Below, piece after piece: positions 34,591-46,725 of a DNA stretch of 64,000 nucleotides (the stretch's first letter is position 1; every line of letters starts with the position of its first letter). The stretch is from the NCBI GenBank assembly GCA_023627715.1, contig JAMAHW010000004.1, positions 248,001 through 312,000 of the forward strand. Direction: 5' to 3'. The notes beneath the pieces are model-generated. The model did no database searches. It was not told where the DNA came from and saw only the letters and a list, made by a program, of their open reading frames with translations. A program made the translations under genes and the position numbers. Origin of the DNA: Periconia sp. R9002. Its lineage: Eukaryota; Ascomycota; Dothideomycetes; Pleosporales; Periconiaceae.

Positions 34591-36146
34591 ATGGCCAACC
34601 GACGGGTGCCCATCATCCGCGTCGAGGATTGGTGCGAGATGCCAGCTGACCCAATCGTCGTACTCTATGTGTGCGGCGACAACGAGTTGAATCTGAACGA
34701 GGTATGGCTCAAGGTCAAAGAGCTGTCCGACAACCAGGACCGTGGACACTACACTGTAGTCGTTCATAAGTCGGGCGAGGAAGACGGTAAACACACAACG
34801 CCCCCCCCCCCCCCTTTCCCCACACGCACTGTTTACACGCAATGCTAACACCTCGGCGGCAGATTTCAGCATGACCGAGTGCAAGCCCGAGTTCCTCAAG
34901 GAGCTCTGGGCGTGCTTTTCCAACATCGTGGACTACCTTGCGGACTTCGTGGTGCACGATCCTCCCACGATGCAAGTCATCTGGTTTGACTTGATCGACG
35001 AGCTTCAGGAAGTGGTCAAGCGGCTGCCGCACCAGTACTGGGTCGAGGGCCTCCCTTGCTGCGAACACGCCGAATCCTTCACTGCCGAGTACAAAGGCGT
35101 CATCCAGCTTCTCAACAACATCCTCACCCCTGTCTGTCCTGAGCATCAGAACCCTGTCATACGCTTCAACAGAGATGTCTCGGGACCTTCCAAGGTGGAT
35201 CTTCGCGGCTTCAAAGCGGGACTGAAGCCGTGGGAGCAATATCTTTCTCATGGGGGTCCTGGACTCGAAGTCCCCTACAACAAGCAGATCGTCAACAAGG
35301 ACGCACGCATGGGGATTGACGTTGGAGAAGAGCGACCGGAGCAGTATGTACCTACGGGCGGTCTAGCTATCATCGATAGGCACACGAAGCGGTTAAGGCG
35401 CCTTGCTGTCAAAATGCATGAACAGGTAAGTAAAGACCCAACTAAGGTTTTGCATCTGTTTATGTTGCCGCTCACGCCTAACTCAAATTTATTACTATTA
35501 CAACCTAGATTCCAGACGGCAAAAAAACACGCACGGAACAGAAGATGCTTGAAGAATTTGATTCTCACGTAGGTATCCTGGCTACGTCCCGTATCATATA
35601 TTTGTTTTTATTTAAAACTAATTTGTTGTGTCGGGCGGCAGTCAGTCGATCTCACTCAACCCTTCTCGACATATACCTCACTTGATGGGCGTCACAAGTC
35701 GGCGGAAAAGGTAAGGAAACATCCAAAGCGAGGATTCTGCAATGAGTTGCTAATTACGAATACCATAAAGATGTACCTCGAGCCTGGAGCTCCCTCAATT
35801 CCGCGCAAGTATCGAGGTTTGGGTGATCCAGCTTTCATTACGGAAAAGCCCGATTTGAATCTTATCGATGAAGCAGTCGGTAAGTCTGACCAATTTCTCT
35901 TATTCAACTAATGAAAGAAATCATTGTTCAATGTCTTCATATTGCTAACTTGACTTCTTTTGTGTCTCAGGCTGCCAACGAGGCATGGAGGAATTCGTTC
36001 ACCCCGATGGCAATGATGGTCAAGATCTCAAAATGCTCGGCATTCGAACTATGCCCACTACTGCCCCGCCCGACCCGATCATCGATGAGTCGGAGTACAC
36101 AGATTTGTGTGACCACTGGCCTGAAATGAAGAAGCGCTTCGGATAA
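34591..36146 (+). CDS. conserved-looking protein of unknown function
   Basis: Six exons, 34591-34786, 34863-35425, 35509-35568, 35642-35710, 35771-35879 and 35971-36146, give 390 residues. It starts MANRRVPIIRVEDWCEMPAD and is acidic and Trp/Cys-containing in its first half (CEHAESFTAEYKGVIQLLNN, then VCPEHQNPVIRFNRD). The second half is rich in charged residues and ends EYTDLCDHWPEMKKRFG. There is no signal peptide, membrane span or repeat. Six exons with clean splice sites and consistent phases support a real gene. I do not recognise a family. The first intron contains a 14-C homopolymer at 34801-34814. Confidence 0.8.
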
Positions 36147-36722
36147 AGAAATTCACAGACTTGGCTTCGGTCTGTGCTTGATCGAGAGGGATTTGAGTTG
36201 GAGTCAAAGCATTCCTTGGTGTCATATCTGTGTACCGCACTTACATGTTCTTGCTTTTGCGTGAGCAGCGTGCAGCTTCAGGGAATGATTCATTGAATTT
36301 CCAAGAGGGTTGGTGGATAGCGCGAGGTAGACAAACTATTTCCCTGTACACAAGCAAATGATACAGAAACTTTGAAAATTTTCACAGCAAACAAGACTCA
36401 ATGAAGTAAGTAGATGTTGATGCTAAGATAATTTCCATCCAAAGGATTAGAAGCCCACGTGGAATACGAAAGGCACAAAGTGAATAGAGGGTATCGAAAA
36501 CTAAGGACCAAGGCACAGCAAGCAACAGATACATCTTTTTACCATGCAGCTCGACACTTGACACAGAACGGAAACCGCAGATATTTCCTTATGTGTTGGG
36601 GAATAGATTATAGGACAAACATATTGATTTTGCCCTTTCTCGTCAGTGTAATCAACGGTCGAGTTGAGCAAGGCTATTCCAAGATCGATCCTTTACTCTG
36701 ATTTACACAGAATTGTAGGGGC
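36147..36722. other. convergent 3' region, no gene seen
   Basis: 576 bp between the convergent unknown gene and the F-BAR/RhoGAP gene. AT-rich with no supported frame. Confidence 0.45.
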
Positions 36723-39016
36723 TCAGTCTTCATCAAAAATCTGCAATACGTTGTCTAGTATAGTAATGACAACTCGAGCTTGAAGCCCAGCGGCAGCCAT
36801 GTCATTACCAGAATGGGGGCCCATCAGGGACGGCCTTCTATCATTAGCATCGTTCATAATAGCCTTCAATGGAGACATCTACTTACGCCCAGCATATACC
36901 GAGGTTCGCGGAGCTCATGCGATTGACCTCGGACGATTGTTGCACGCGGTGCAAGTGGAGCATCAGAGCACGAAGGGTAGCATAATTTGGGTCAGGAAGG
37001 TCGTTAATGGCCGAATGCATAGAATCCCGTCGCACGGTGTCATCGTCGATGCGTGCGGCCTCAATGAACTTGTTGTAATACGTTGAAGTAAGAAGGGGGT
37101 CTGGCAATTCCCGAAACCATTGTTTCAATAAACCGGCAACACTATTGACGTCATGTTGGAATGCTTCGGGATTGCGAAAATCTACTTGAGACGCATCTGC
37201 TCATTTGTCAGTGGTATGGCCAGATTAAACAAGATTGTAGCCACAAACCCGTGTCGAACAGATTCTTCATCGCTTGTATGTGAGAAGCCGTGCCTGGGAT
37301 ACGGTAGATACCCTCAACTTCCAACCCATACAGATCAACAGCTTGAATGCACTGATACACAATGACTGGTACAGGCGAGCCGTCCCTCGCGAACAACTCA
37401 TCAAGACTGACCCCAAACACCGGATTGACTGGAGGTTTCGTAGGAGGAGATGACGCTTTGTACAGTACCCCGCTACTTTGTTGTGTCGAGCTTTGCGCTA
37501 CAGGGCCTCGATTATATTCGTTTTGACCGGAGTTGTATAGATTTTGATTAAGGGTTGAGTGCGTCGAACTCCCGAGCTGAGACTGATAGTTCTGCTGTGG
37601 CGGCGGCTGTTGGGTTTGACTCGTGCTGTATTGTTGATAGCCCGACTGTTGCAAGCTGTCAGATTGTGGAGGAGGTTGATTTTGAATTTGTTTTTCGATA
37701 GGTTCTGGCTGCTGAACCCCATATGAAGAAGAAGGTTGGTTGTGAACCTGAGTGATAGTCTGACGCCCTCCACTGGGAGCTGCAGGCGCCGGGTTTGGAA
37801 CTTGAGAAGGACCCTGGGTGGGATGCTTTGTGTAAGTAAGGTCAGTGCGGACGGCAGGAACTTTGGCAGCAAACTTCAGAACGTAATCATCAAAGTCCTT
37901 TTCGTTGTTAATTTGGTAAATCATTTGGTTAATGCTCGGCGGTGGCTGCGCAGTACTTCCTCTTGCGACTTGCGGGCTAACCACTTGGCCATTGTTGACG
38001 ACCAATTTCTCGTGAAAGGATGCTGCTCAGGTTAGCTTTGGTGCGTATCACTGGGGACAACGTACCAAATTTTTGCATCTCCATGGTCAGAGCAGCATCG
38101 ATTTCTTTGATTAGATCTACCAAAGCAGCGACGGCTTGCGGGCGTGATGTTGAAACCAACTCTTTGCGATAAGCCTGCGCGGTCTGAATTTTAGATGCGT
38201 AGTCTTGATCAGCAGCCTGTACTTTGCGATGAAGATCCTCCTCGTGCTGAGCAGCTGATTTGGGCCCCTTTAGGCCGAATTTCCTACCTGCACCCGTATC
38301 GCCTGTCTTTACTTTGTCAAGATCTTCAGCAAGTTGATTGTATTTGGCCTTTGCCTTTTCCGCCAATTTCTCAGCATCCTGGACTTTTTGCTCGGCGGCT
38401 AAGCCCTGCTGCTTCCATGTCTTCCTACTGCCCTCCATCTTGTTGGCTAGCTGAAGGAGGTTCTCGTGCATGGCATGAAGGGCTAGGCCAAACTGGGTGC
38501 CATTGTCAGCGATGCGTTCATTGGCATGCATGACCTGTTCGAACTGAGTTTGAAAACTTTCATGGCGGCCTTCGGGTTTACTGATACTATCGATTGTCAT
38601 GCGACTGAGCTTCTTGAGGCTGGCAGCGTGCTCTTCCTCAGTTTGACCACGCCGCTTCAAGCAGCTAGCAAAGTCCTAAGTCTCTCAGCATCCAGTCAAC
38701 CCAAAAGTGGGGGAGATATATATACTCTTGCGCTAGCAATGCTAGCTTTCAAGCGGTTAAGCAAAGTATTGACTCCAATATCAGAGTGAAGCACATCTTG
38801 CACTTTCTGTTGAATCTGGGGATCTGGCTTATATTCGTGGGGTTGGGCGGCGGAGGGTGCGGAGGCGGCAAAGGAAGGACCTGAACTCTGCACAGGTGAT
38901 GAAAGAACGCCTTCCGCGTGGTCATTCCCGTTCAAATTCCCAGAAAAGGAGGTATTGAAATCTGGATTGAAGCTGTCGGTGCTCTCCACAGGGGGTAAGG
39001 TAGGGGCTGCAGCCAT
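36723..39016 (-). CDS. RGD1: F-BAR and RhoGAP protein, Rgd1-like
   Basis: Rho GTPase-activating protein that binds curved membrane. Five exons, 39016-38726, 38675-38066, 38022-37249, 37196-36887 and 36834-36723, give 698 residues. A disordered N-terminus leads into an F-BAR domain from about residue 70 to 340 (LKASIASARDFASCLKRRGQ, TEEEHAASLKKLSRM, and a long helical GSRKTWKQQGLAAEQKVQD-type section). A Gln/Pro/Ser-rich linker of about 120 residues follows. The RhoGAP domain starts at FGVSLDELF, contains the arginine-finger region EVEGIYRIPGTASHI and KQWFRELPDPLL, and ends NLGICWAPSLMGPHSG. The Arg in GIYRIPG is the catalytic finger and is intact. In yeast, Rgd1 acts on Rho3 and Rho4. Confidence 0.88.
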
Positions 39017-39397
39017 GGTGGCTGTGACGCGCGCAATCGGCAATGGCAGGGAATGTAACTATGAGGAAGTTATCGGCAGAAAGGTCGGTGGATGAAGAGA
39101 AAGCAGGGCGCTCGCTCCGACATAGACAAAGATGGAAAAGAAGTCGAAGTTGGCTGGAGGTTGTGCGACATGCCCGCAATGTTGACTCTCCGAACAGGAC
39201 GGCGCACGGACCACGCCTTTTGACGTAGCAGGGCACGTACGTGAGCTGCCCGCCGTCTGTCCCGCGTTTCTCCAGACATTTTTGCTCGCGCTCTCTGGCC
39301 AGGACAGCCATCCTCGTCAACCGCGTAGTCTGTACTTACGACCACTGCCGTTACTCCTTTTACTCCTTCGCATCCTGCTTCTCCATCTCCCGCCCAC
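39017..39397. other. divergent promoter region, RGD1-like and PNPOx-like
   Basis: 381 bp between two divergent start codons, presumably a shared promoter. The right half is C/T-rich. No specific site is claimed. Confidence 0.45.
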
Positions 39398-40311
39398 ATG
39401 GCTTCAGACGACCCCACTGCCAACTCAATTACGTCACCTGTCACCAGGGGACTACCTGATGAGGTGGTAACTTGCCTCCAGAACGCCCGGTTTGTAAGTC
39501 AGTGGTATTATTCTGTTGTTTGTAGCCATCATTTTTGTCCCTTTCCCGAAACATTCCCTGTCTTTGTTTCTACGTTCCGTGGCGGAGATCACAGCTTCAT
39601 CGCTCAATCACGACTCTAAATTGCCATCCATTCTACACTTGTCTCCTTGCTAATAACTATGCGCAGCTACACTTATCCACCGCTTCAAACAATGTTCCAC
39701 ACATTTCCCTAATGAATTACACATACCTCCCATCAACGCCCTACTCTCCCCATCCAACCATAATAATGACAACCCCACCATCATCACGTAAAACACACAA
39801 CCTCGAATCCAATCCTCTAGTGTCTCTTCTTGTCCATGACTGGGTTTCGCACCGCCCACCCACTTTGAGCCAGCCGGGCCGCTCTCCCTCGCCTTCTCGT
39901 CTAAACCCACGCTCCGGTTCGCTGGCAGAGCTTCTCCTCGGTATCAATACCGCTTCTTTGAGCCGAATCAGTACCACCATCAATGGACTTGCTCAAATTG
40001 TACCTTCCGGAAGCGAAGAAGAAGCTTGGTACAAGGCACAGCATTTAGCAAATAACACATTCGAATCAACAGATGCCATGTACTCGAGTTCCCCTGTCGC
40101 GGGCGGTCTGTGGGGAGGTGGAGGCCTGGCGAATGGTCAAAGCAATGAAACAAGCGAAGGTGATGGGGGGACGAAATGTTATGTGGAAGGAGAGGAGGTG
40201 AGAGTGGTTGTTGTGAGGATTCGGGATGGTCGAATCGCAGATTGGAAAGGCCAGGTTCGGGATTGGTGGGTGGACCAGGACGCGGAAGCGTCGTTAACGA
40301 ATGGCGTTTGA
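39398..40311 (+). CDS. pyridoxamine 5'-phosphate oxidase-like FMN-binding protein
   Basis: Two exons, 39398-39493 and 39667-40311, give 246 residues. The start MASDDPTANSITSPVTRGLP precedes LPDEVVTCLQNARF, then LHLSTASNNVPHISLMNYTY, the split-barrel start with its conserved HLST. Later come NLESNPLVSLLVHDWVS and EVRVVVVRIRDGRIADWKGQ, typical of the fungal YLR456w/YPR172w group. The family is related to pyridoxamine phosphate oxidase, but no enzymatic role is proven for these members. The single intron (173 bp) is about three times the local norm. Confidence 0.75.
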
Positions 40312-40584
40312 ATTGGTTGTATTGACTTCATTGCAAACTTCAGTCTTAGGGATGATACGGAGAAGTTCCTTAATATCCCCTCTTCCTTTCTCCGAGCCAA
40401 TACCAAAAAGTTGAAGGCACCCCACCTTCAAAATATGCTATACCTTCTCTATCCAAAACGCTGCAGACCGTGCAATCTCTTCCCAAATTCCTTGTAGATA
40501 ATACACCGTGACGCCAGAATTCGTGGACCCACCGTCCGTTCCATTGACCGCATATGCACCACAATATTGATACTCAAACTCCAT
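40294..40584 (-). CDS. possible 71-residue small protein, unrecognised
   Basis: Two candidate exons, 40584-40444 and 40368-40294, joined by a GTATAGC...TTAAG intron of 75 bp in phase 0. The first exon encodes NGTDGGSTNSGVTVYYLQGI followed by WEEIARSAAFWIEK, which looks protein-like rather than random. The model overlaps the last 18 bp of the PNPOx-like gene on the opposite strand. If the intron is not spliced, the frame ends at residue 48. It could also be the remnant of a longer gene. I do not recognise it, and confidence is low. Confidence 0.3.
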
Positions 40585-40665
40585 CGCTCAATGCGCAAAC
40601 TATGCTAAAAAAAGACACAAGAAACTAAACCCGACCGTAGTGGATAATAATAGCCAAAGAAAAAT

Positions 40666-43600
40666 TTATGCACGCCTGGCTCCGAACAAGCCTAGGCTAA
40701 TCGCCGTCTCGTTGCCCATGAGGTTTCCGCCGCTTTCGGGAAGTATCTCCCACCTGTTTAGCGAAAAGGGAACTGCTTTCATCTCCACCTTCTCCTGCTT
40801 TGGTCCGCTGCCCTTTGCTCCTGCTGTCTGTTGTGACGGTGCTGCTATGGGCCGTTGTTGCTGTCCTGAAACCGCCTGGAAACCACGTTGCTGCGCCATT
40901 GCTTGCATTTGTTGCAGTTGCTGTAATTGCGAAGCCTGTCCATTCTGCCCGTGAGGAGTCACCCGCTGTAGCTGCTGTGGCAGCATCTTGTGCCCTGGTG
41001 AGCTCCCCGGATATTGAGCATATGCACGACTCTGGCTTTGAGAATGAGGTTGCTGTATGTTTTGTTGGCTTAAGCTTCGCTGCATGGAGTTTGCGCTGCT
41101 GGCTTGGGTGTTTAAATGGGGAGGTTGGCCTTGGGGAGAGGAAGTGGATGTATGTGCACTTGACGGACTAACGACCGGTTTCATGAGATTGAGCCAACCA
41201 TCAGATGGGATGGATGTACCAAACATGAAGGTACAACGTGCATCGCCACCCGCTTTGGCAGCACTCATTTTCGCCAGGTGCTTCCGAGCATCATCTGAGA
41301 CACTGTCCGAAAGCTTAATAGCAACGTCAAAGACGGATGAAGCAATCGAAGACATATCTTCAATATGAGGGTGAGAAAGAAGTGACCATAGTGCCCACAT
41401 GAAAGTAGCTTGGTGTTGAGGACTGGCATTCGCCATCATTGCCGAACCGTGTATAACAGTTAATCGAAGTAGCACATTCAACCTATCCAAAATTAGCCAC
41501 ACCTTGTGTTTCAACATAATAATGATACATACCAATAACATATGTCGGATTCTGATTGCAGGGTGACCTTATTACTGCGCCCAACCATGTCCACATTCTT
41601 CGTGAAGATCTCCAACAAGCCTTTGAATCTTTCCGTCAGAGATGTAATGAAGGAAGCTTGCACGCCAGACAACGCCCCTCCTGTAGTAGCTTCAATCACG
41701 CTAAGGTATCGGCGGATAGAAGTTTGCTTCTCTTTCATTTCCTCGTCTGTTCTGGCAGTCATTGGCCCACACAGGAAAACCGTATTATCAATGACTGTAC
41801 GCTCAGCATGCTCCCGTATCTGGAATAGTCAGCAAATACGCCAATATTGTTTATGTCGTAACATACCTTGTTCAACAAGCCTGGTTCTAAACCCGAAACC
41901 AATTCGGACCAACAACTCTGCTCTCTTTCAATTGCATTCTTGATGGTGCCCAGGAACACGGCGGATACAGATTCTACAACTTCTTCAGTCGAGGAAGCGC
42001 TAACGGAGAAGATCTGTTGGAGCGCAAGTTGGCAAAACGGAAGCGAGAGATAGTCCGCACGAGGAACAACAGTTGCTACCTGCTGTTCTAGACTCATTTT
42101 CGAGAGTTCTACAAAGATGTTAGCCTTTATGGGTAGCCACAGTTTTCAATAGTGAAGGACAGCAACGTACGTAATCTTCCCAAGGGATCTAATAATCGAC
42201 CGAACATTAGGCCGAAATTGGGGCATGGTGGATTCCCTGGAGTTTGTATATGGAAAGATGCCAATGTGGACAAACCCTGGACGTCGATAATAGCGAAATA
42301 TCGTAAACTATCCAAAACTCGGTCACTCGAGCAAATCTCCAACAGCGCGTGGTCTTGTGAGTGGATTTGAATTGTCGATACCAATTCTGCAATGGTTCTC
42401 ATGAGGCTTATGATACTGCCATGCTGTTGTCGACAAAACTTTCGTTGTTCCATACGGTATCGGTAAAGATCTTGCTGTCGACACGAACCTTGGGTGTGGC
42501 GAGCTGGAAGGAGAGTGTCGAGACCTTCGACTGCAATACGAAGTGATTCTTCTGGTTGTGTGGCTTTTTGGCCTTCAATACACTCTTGCAAAGCCTTCAG
42601 GAAGCTATTGAATGTTAAAGAGCCAGTGGCAATCAAAAGTGTGAGGGCTGTGGACAGTATCTGCATTTGGTGTCCCAAAAGCAATTTTTTCATCCACGAA
42701 TGGAGTACTTCTTCAAATGTGTTCTCCTCGAAACTTCGTAAGCGATAAAGCCATGTCGAAAAATTCTCCACTGGATTGCTGTGCTTGTACAGTTGATCCT
42801 CCAGGTTGGCGACAATCTTCTCGAATACTCTGCTCATCATCTGGTGATCCATACTAGTACCACTTGAGAGGCTTCGTTCGATTTCCTCTTCAACATCTAG
42901 ATGAGTAACGCCATCGGCCATGCTGTCCGACGCCGGCGAACAAGCCGCAAGTGAGTTTCTCTGATCATACCGACTCAAGTCGTAAGTCAAGATTTGCACG
43001 AGCTGGGGGTCGGCATGAGCTGTTCGAGCCAAATCGGTAAGACTGACCAAGAGATCTCGCTCTGGGAACCGTACAGTCCTAATCGCTGCATATCGCATTG
43101 CGATCTTTTCGAACAAAGGTTCGAAAGCACCTATGGCGCGGAAAGCCTCGATATTGTAAGAAAGAGTATCAGCAGCAGCACTCAAGACATTAGAATCAAG
43201 AGTAGTAGCCACCATGCCGACGATATCAGCGAGGATTGAGTGATCTTCGAAGTCCTCCAGGTAAGAGCGCACGACATGGAAATCAGGCAGAGTTATCATA
43301 CACACTGCACCAGCAACTTCTACAGAAGCATCTTTTGTAGGTACACTAGTCGTCGTCAGATTCTGGACTAGTGGAACAAGGGCAAAGAGAAACTTACTTT
43401 TCCATAAACTCCATACTTGCTGCAACTTCCTGACGTAACCAAGCCCCAACTTCAAGTCGGACAGTTGAGCTATATTCTTTGAAAGCAGATCCAAAATTCG
43501 TATTGTTAAGGTGTTTGGTGTTGAATAAACCTGGTAACTGATGACAGATTGTGGTCTCGGCCGCTTCGATTGCCTCCTCCTCCATTTCCACCGAATAGCT

Positions 43601-45805
43601 CGTGCCCCGAAGTAACGTGTTCCTGAGGTTCTGTACATTTTCGGATAGACCACTTAATGGTATTTCTGTTACCAGACGCAAGGGCCACGCAGAAGGCTAA
43701 TAGATATATGTCAGCAAAATTACAACCGTGCGGGAATCGGGTGACATACCGAACGTATATCTTGGTGCTCGCTCAATGACCCAGTAGCAATAAGCCATTG
43801 TAGGAATTTGCCAGGGGAAAATGTTTTCGAGCGGACCAACTCCGCAATGATGCGGAAGATAGCACATGGTTCTTTGGTCTGGTCAAGAGCCAAGTGAGGA
43901 AGGCATGCGAGTATAGCACCATATATGTCGGTGCCCAGATGACTCCACTTTCGGAGTAGACGGGTGGCCAAGTAAACACGGCAAGAGCCCTGCCGATACA
44001 AAGAGCATGCCCATGAAAGCACAGCCAATACAAGCTGGTTTGTATCATATATTATTTCCAGGCAACCATAGGACAGATCGTCGATGCAGATTTTTGAGCT
44101 ATAATCAACGGAGTCGAGGAGCTGATACACCCGACAGAAAGAGTCATTTGAGAGCGAAGCTTCAGTGGTGGATGGGCGGATAAGCCTTTCGTTCCTCGTA
44201 TCCAATGATTGAATGGCGCGAACGATATCAATTTGGGGTCGTTTTTCAGCAACAATATGAAGGACCGGCGAATGCTTAGCCCATGTTAAAGGAAGCAGTA
44301 AACAAGCCGGCCGTGTAATAACAAGCTTGAGTAGGACATTCTCCAAGAAAGAAAGCACGGGCATGCTTTCGGTGTCGTCTTCTAACGCGTAAAACTAAAA
44401 GTGGTCAACTACTATGCATCGATCAGGGCAGGCACACTATCTTACTTTTTCGGCATGATCGAGAAGCGATTCAGCTAGGCGCTTGCCCCGGCGACGAGCC
44501 GAGACTAGATCATTCCAAAAGTCTGGAATGCAGATAATAAGCAGCCAAATGAATAGGCGCTCATTCGAGCAGGAGTCCAGATTTTTCAGGGTCCAATCTA
44601 GGAAATGATCATTCTCGAGGAGACGTTCCTTGAAAAGGTGGGTCGTGAGTTGAAGACTATCTTTGTCAGCATAATTTCCCACGAACTTGTAAAGAGCAAA
44701 ACCTACGCATAGGTCACTCGTGGTTTCCAGTCCTGTTGCCCTATCGTGGCGATCGTGCTCTCTAAAAACTGTTCAACAGAGCTCGTCCAACCACGAATCC
44801 ATGAAATTGCACCAGCTTGGCCTTTACGTTTGTGTGTTCGCATCTCATTTATCCCAACACACTTGGCGAGCCATATTGCCCTCGGGATCGGTATATTCTT
44901 GTTCAAACATTGCTCCAGCAGTACCTTTCCGGTGATGCCGTGAGGAATCGTACGACTCAGCCTGCGTAGGCCAATGGTAGGATTTGCTAAATCATGTAAC
45001 CATGTTTCTCTCGTAGAGTCGCGCAAGGTCAGACGTGGAGGAGGTTTAAAAGTGTTGGGTGCCGTCAACCGGTTGCATGACTGTCGCTTTTCGAGAACGG
45101 CAACAAACAAGGTAGAAAGCGTGTTGATCCCAGACTTGTTCTTTAGATTCGACCAGAGTGATGGGCGAGCTGTGTTGGTCTCATTCATTATTTGGGACTT
45201 GTTGCTGATACCGCCCTTAACAAGGGCCTCAGACATGACATCCTCTGGATGATTGCCAGTCCATGGAAATAAATCTGCAGTCTCTGTATGGCTGTCAACA
45301 ATCGCACTGATTTCCAGCGTTTTAGAAAACACTCACTTCCTCCGGGAAACATCAAAGCCGGCGCTGGTGCATCGTTTCCTTGTGGCTTTATTGCGGCTTC
45401 AGCTTTGACTCCAGATCCTCCGGGAACAATGCGGGGTTGTTGTAATCCATCTCCCGGCGTGGAGAAGCCCGGACGAGGGGGCACAGGCAGGAAAGGGACA
45501 GCTTGACCGTGGGATAGGAAGTCAGGCCCGCCGATGCTGGGATTTGTGAAGAATAGTTGAGGTTTCCCCCTGGGAGCGGGCCGCAGAAATTCCGAGGTTG
45601 AGGTCTGAATCGCTTCGAGAGGTACAGGCTTGGGCTTGAATCTAGGTTTTGTAATTCGGTCTTCAAGAGGTGCCCGGTCGACATCGGCGGTCGAGTCCTG
45701 GTGGCCATGTTGGGGGTTCGCTGCCCGCCGAGCTGGCGCATAGGCAGAGCCTCCCCCGCGATGCTGCAGAGATTCTTGGATCCCTGGGCCAGGACGAGAA
45801 GTCAT
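40666..45805 (-). CDS. MED12: Mediator kinase-module subunit Med12 (Srb8)
   Basis: Part of the CDK8 module that reversibly binds Mediator and restrains RNA polymerase II transcription. Nine exons: 45805-45337, 45283-44707, 44656-44446, 44394-43750, 43696-43398, 43345-42171, 42108-41867, 41819-41533 and 41482-40666, giving 1573 residues. The basic, Pro-rich N-terminus leads to the Med12 signature region DLFPWTGNHPEDVMSEALVK, KPPPRLTLRD and LEQCLNKNIPIPRAIWLAKC. The helical middle follows with RVTYALQLTTHLFKERLLEN and ERLFIWLLIICIPDFWNDLV. The C-terminus is Gln-rich (ALQQ... to QLQQLQQMQAMAQQRG). Every exon boundary was placed by splice signals and frame. Confidence 0.95.
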
Positions 45806-46725
45806 CGCACAGAGAGCGGATTCATGGTCGAAGGGAGCGCAAGCGGGCGGCAGGTGAGCGGGCGGGCTAATGATATCTGGAAACTGCAGTAGTTGCGTGG
45901 CAAGAGGGGGGGAAGATGGATAGGAAATAGACTGGGTAGCGAGGAGGAGTACGAGGGGGCAGGTAAGCCAGTCAGTTATCGGGGCAGGTAGGTGGGTGGT
46001 GGGTGGTGGAGTGACGGGTCGTCAAGGCGAAGTACAGCAGATAGAGCAGACAGGGTTACCTAAGTCAGCGATCTGCCCGGTGGAACTAGCGGCTACCAAC
46101 CCATAAAGTACCCATTTGTACGCGTACCTATCCGAGGTCAGCCAGCAGCCATCCAAATGTGGATCATGGCTTGACTAATCCGCTGTGAATTACGGCCAGA
46201 TTTGTAAACAACCACTGCGTAAGTATGTAGACGATGATAGAGCCATGTACATTTGCATGTACTTAGGTATGCATAGTAAACGGCGACGGCGACTTCATAA
46301 AGAAAACGCCGGATCAATACCGGTTAACCCCCCAGCCCTTCTCCTTCTTGCATCAGTTACAACATCAATTACATATATCAGGTCCCATAGGTGCATACAT
46401 GGTTACCTCCTTATTTACATAGATACTCTCTTTGTAATGGAGCCCTCTCCATTAAACAAGATGCAGCACACACACCGTGACACCTTGGTGATCCGCCTTC
46501 CTGATTGGATGCCAGGCTCTATCGGTTCGCTTCCGCCCATTTTGCCTGCAATTTCCCCGAGTCCAATCTCTCGGCGCGGACCCCCGACTCCACGACTACA
46601 TACTCGCTCCATCATCTGCCAACACCACCGCCGCTCTCACAGTTTGGTCCATTATTATCATCCCTGACCGCCTAAACCCCTCTTCGCCGCCTGAGATTCG
46701 TCACTTCATTGCCTTCTCCTTCCTC
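45806..46725. other. divergent promoter region, MED12 and Asterix-like
   Basis: 920 bp between divergent genes. A G-rich tract lies at 45903-46017 and a T/C-rich leader at 46660-46725. No gene is supported; the largest frame (from 46441) has no coding character. Confidence 0.45.

Noticed and set aside
45981..46017. G-rich tract, possible G-quadruplex
   Set aside because: Only four separated G-runs with loops up to about 12 nt; too weak a motif to claim.
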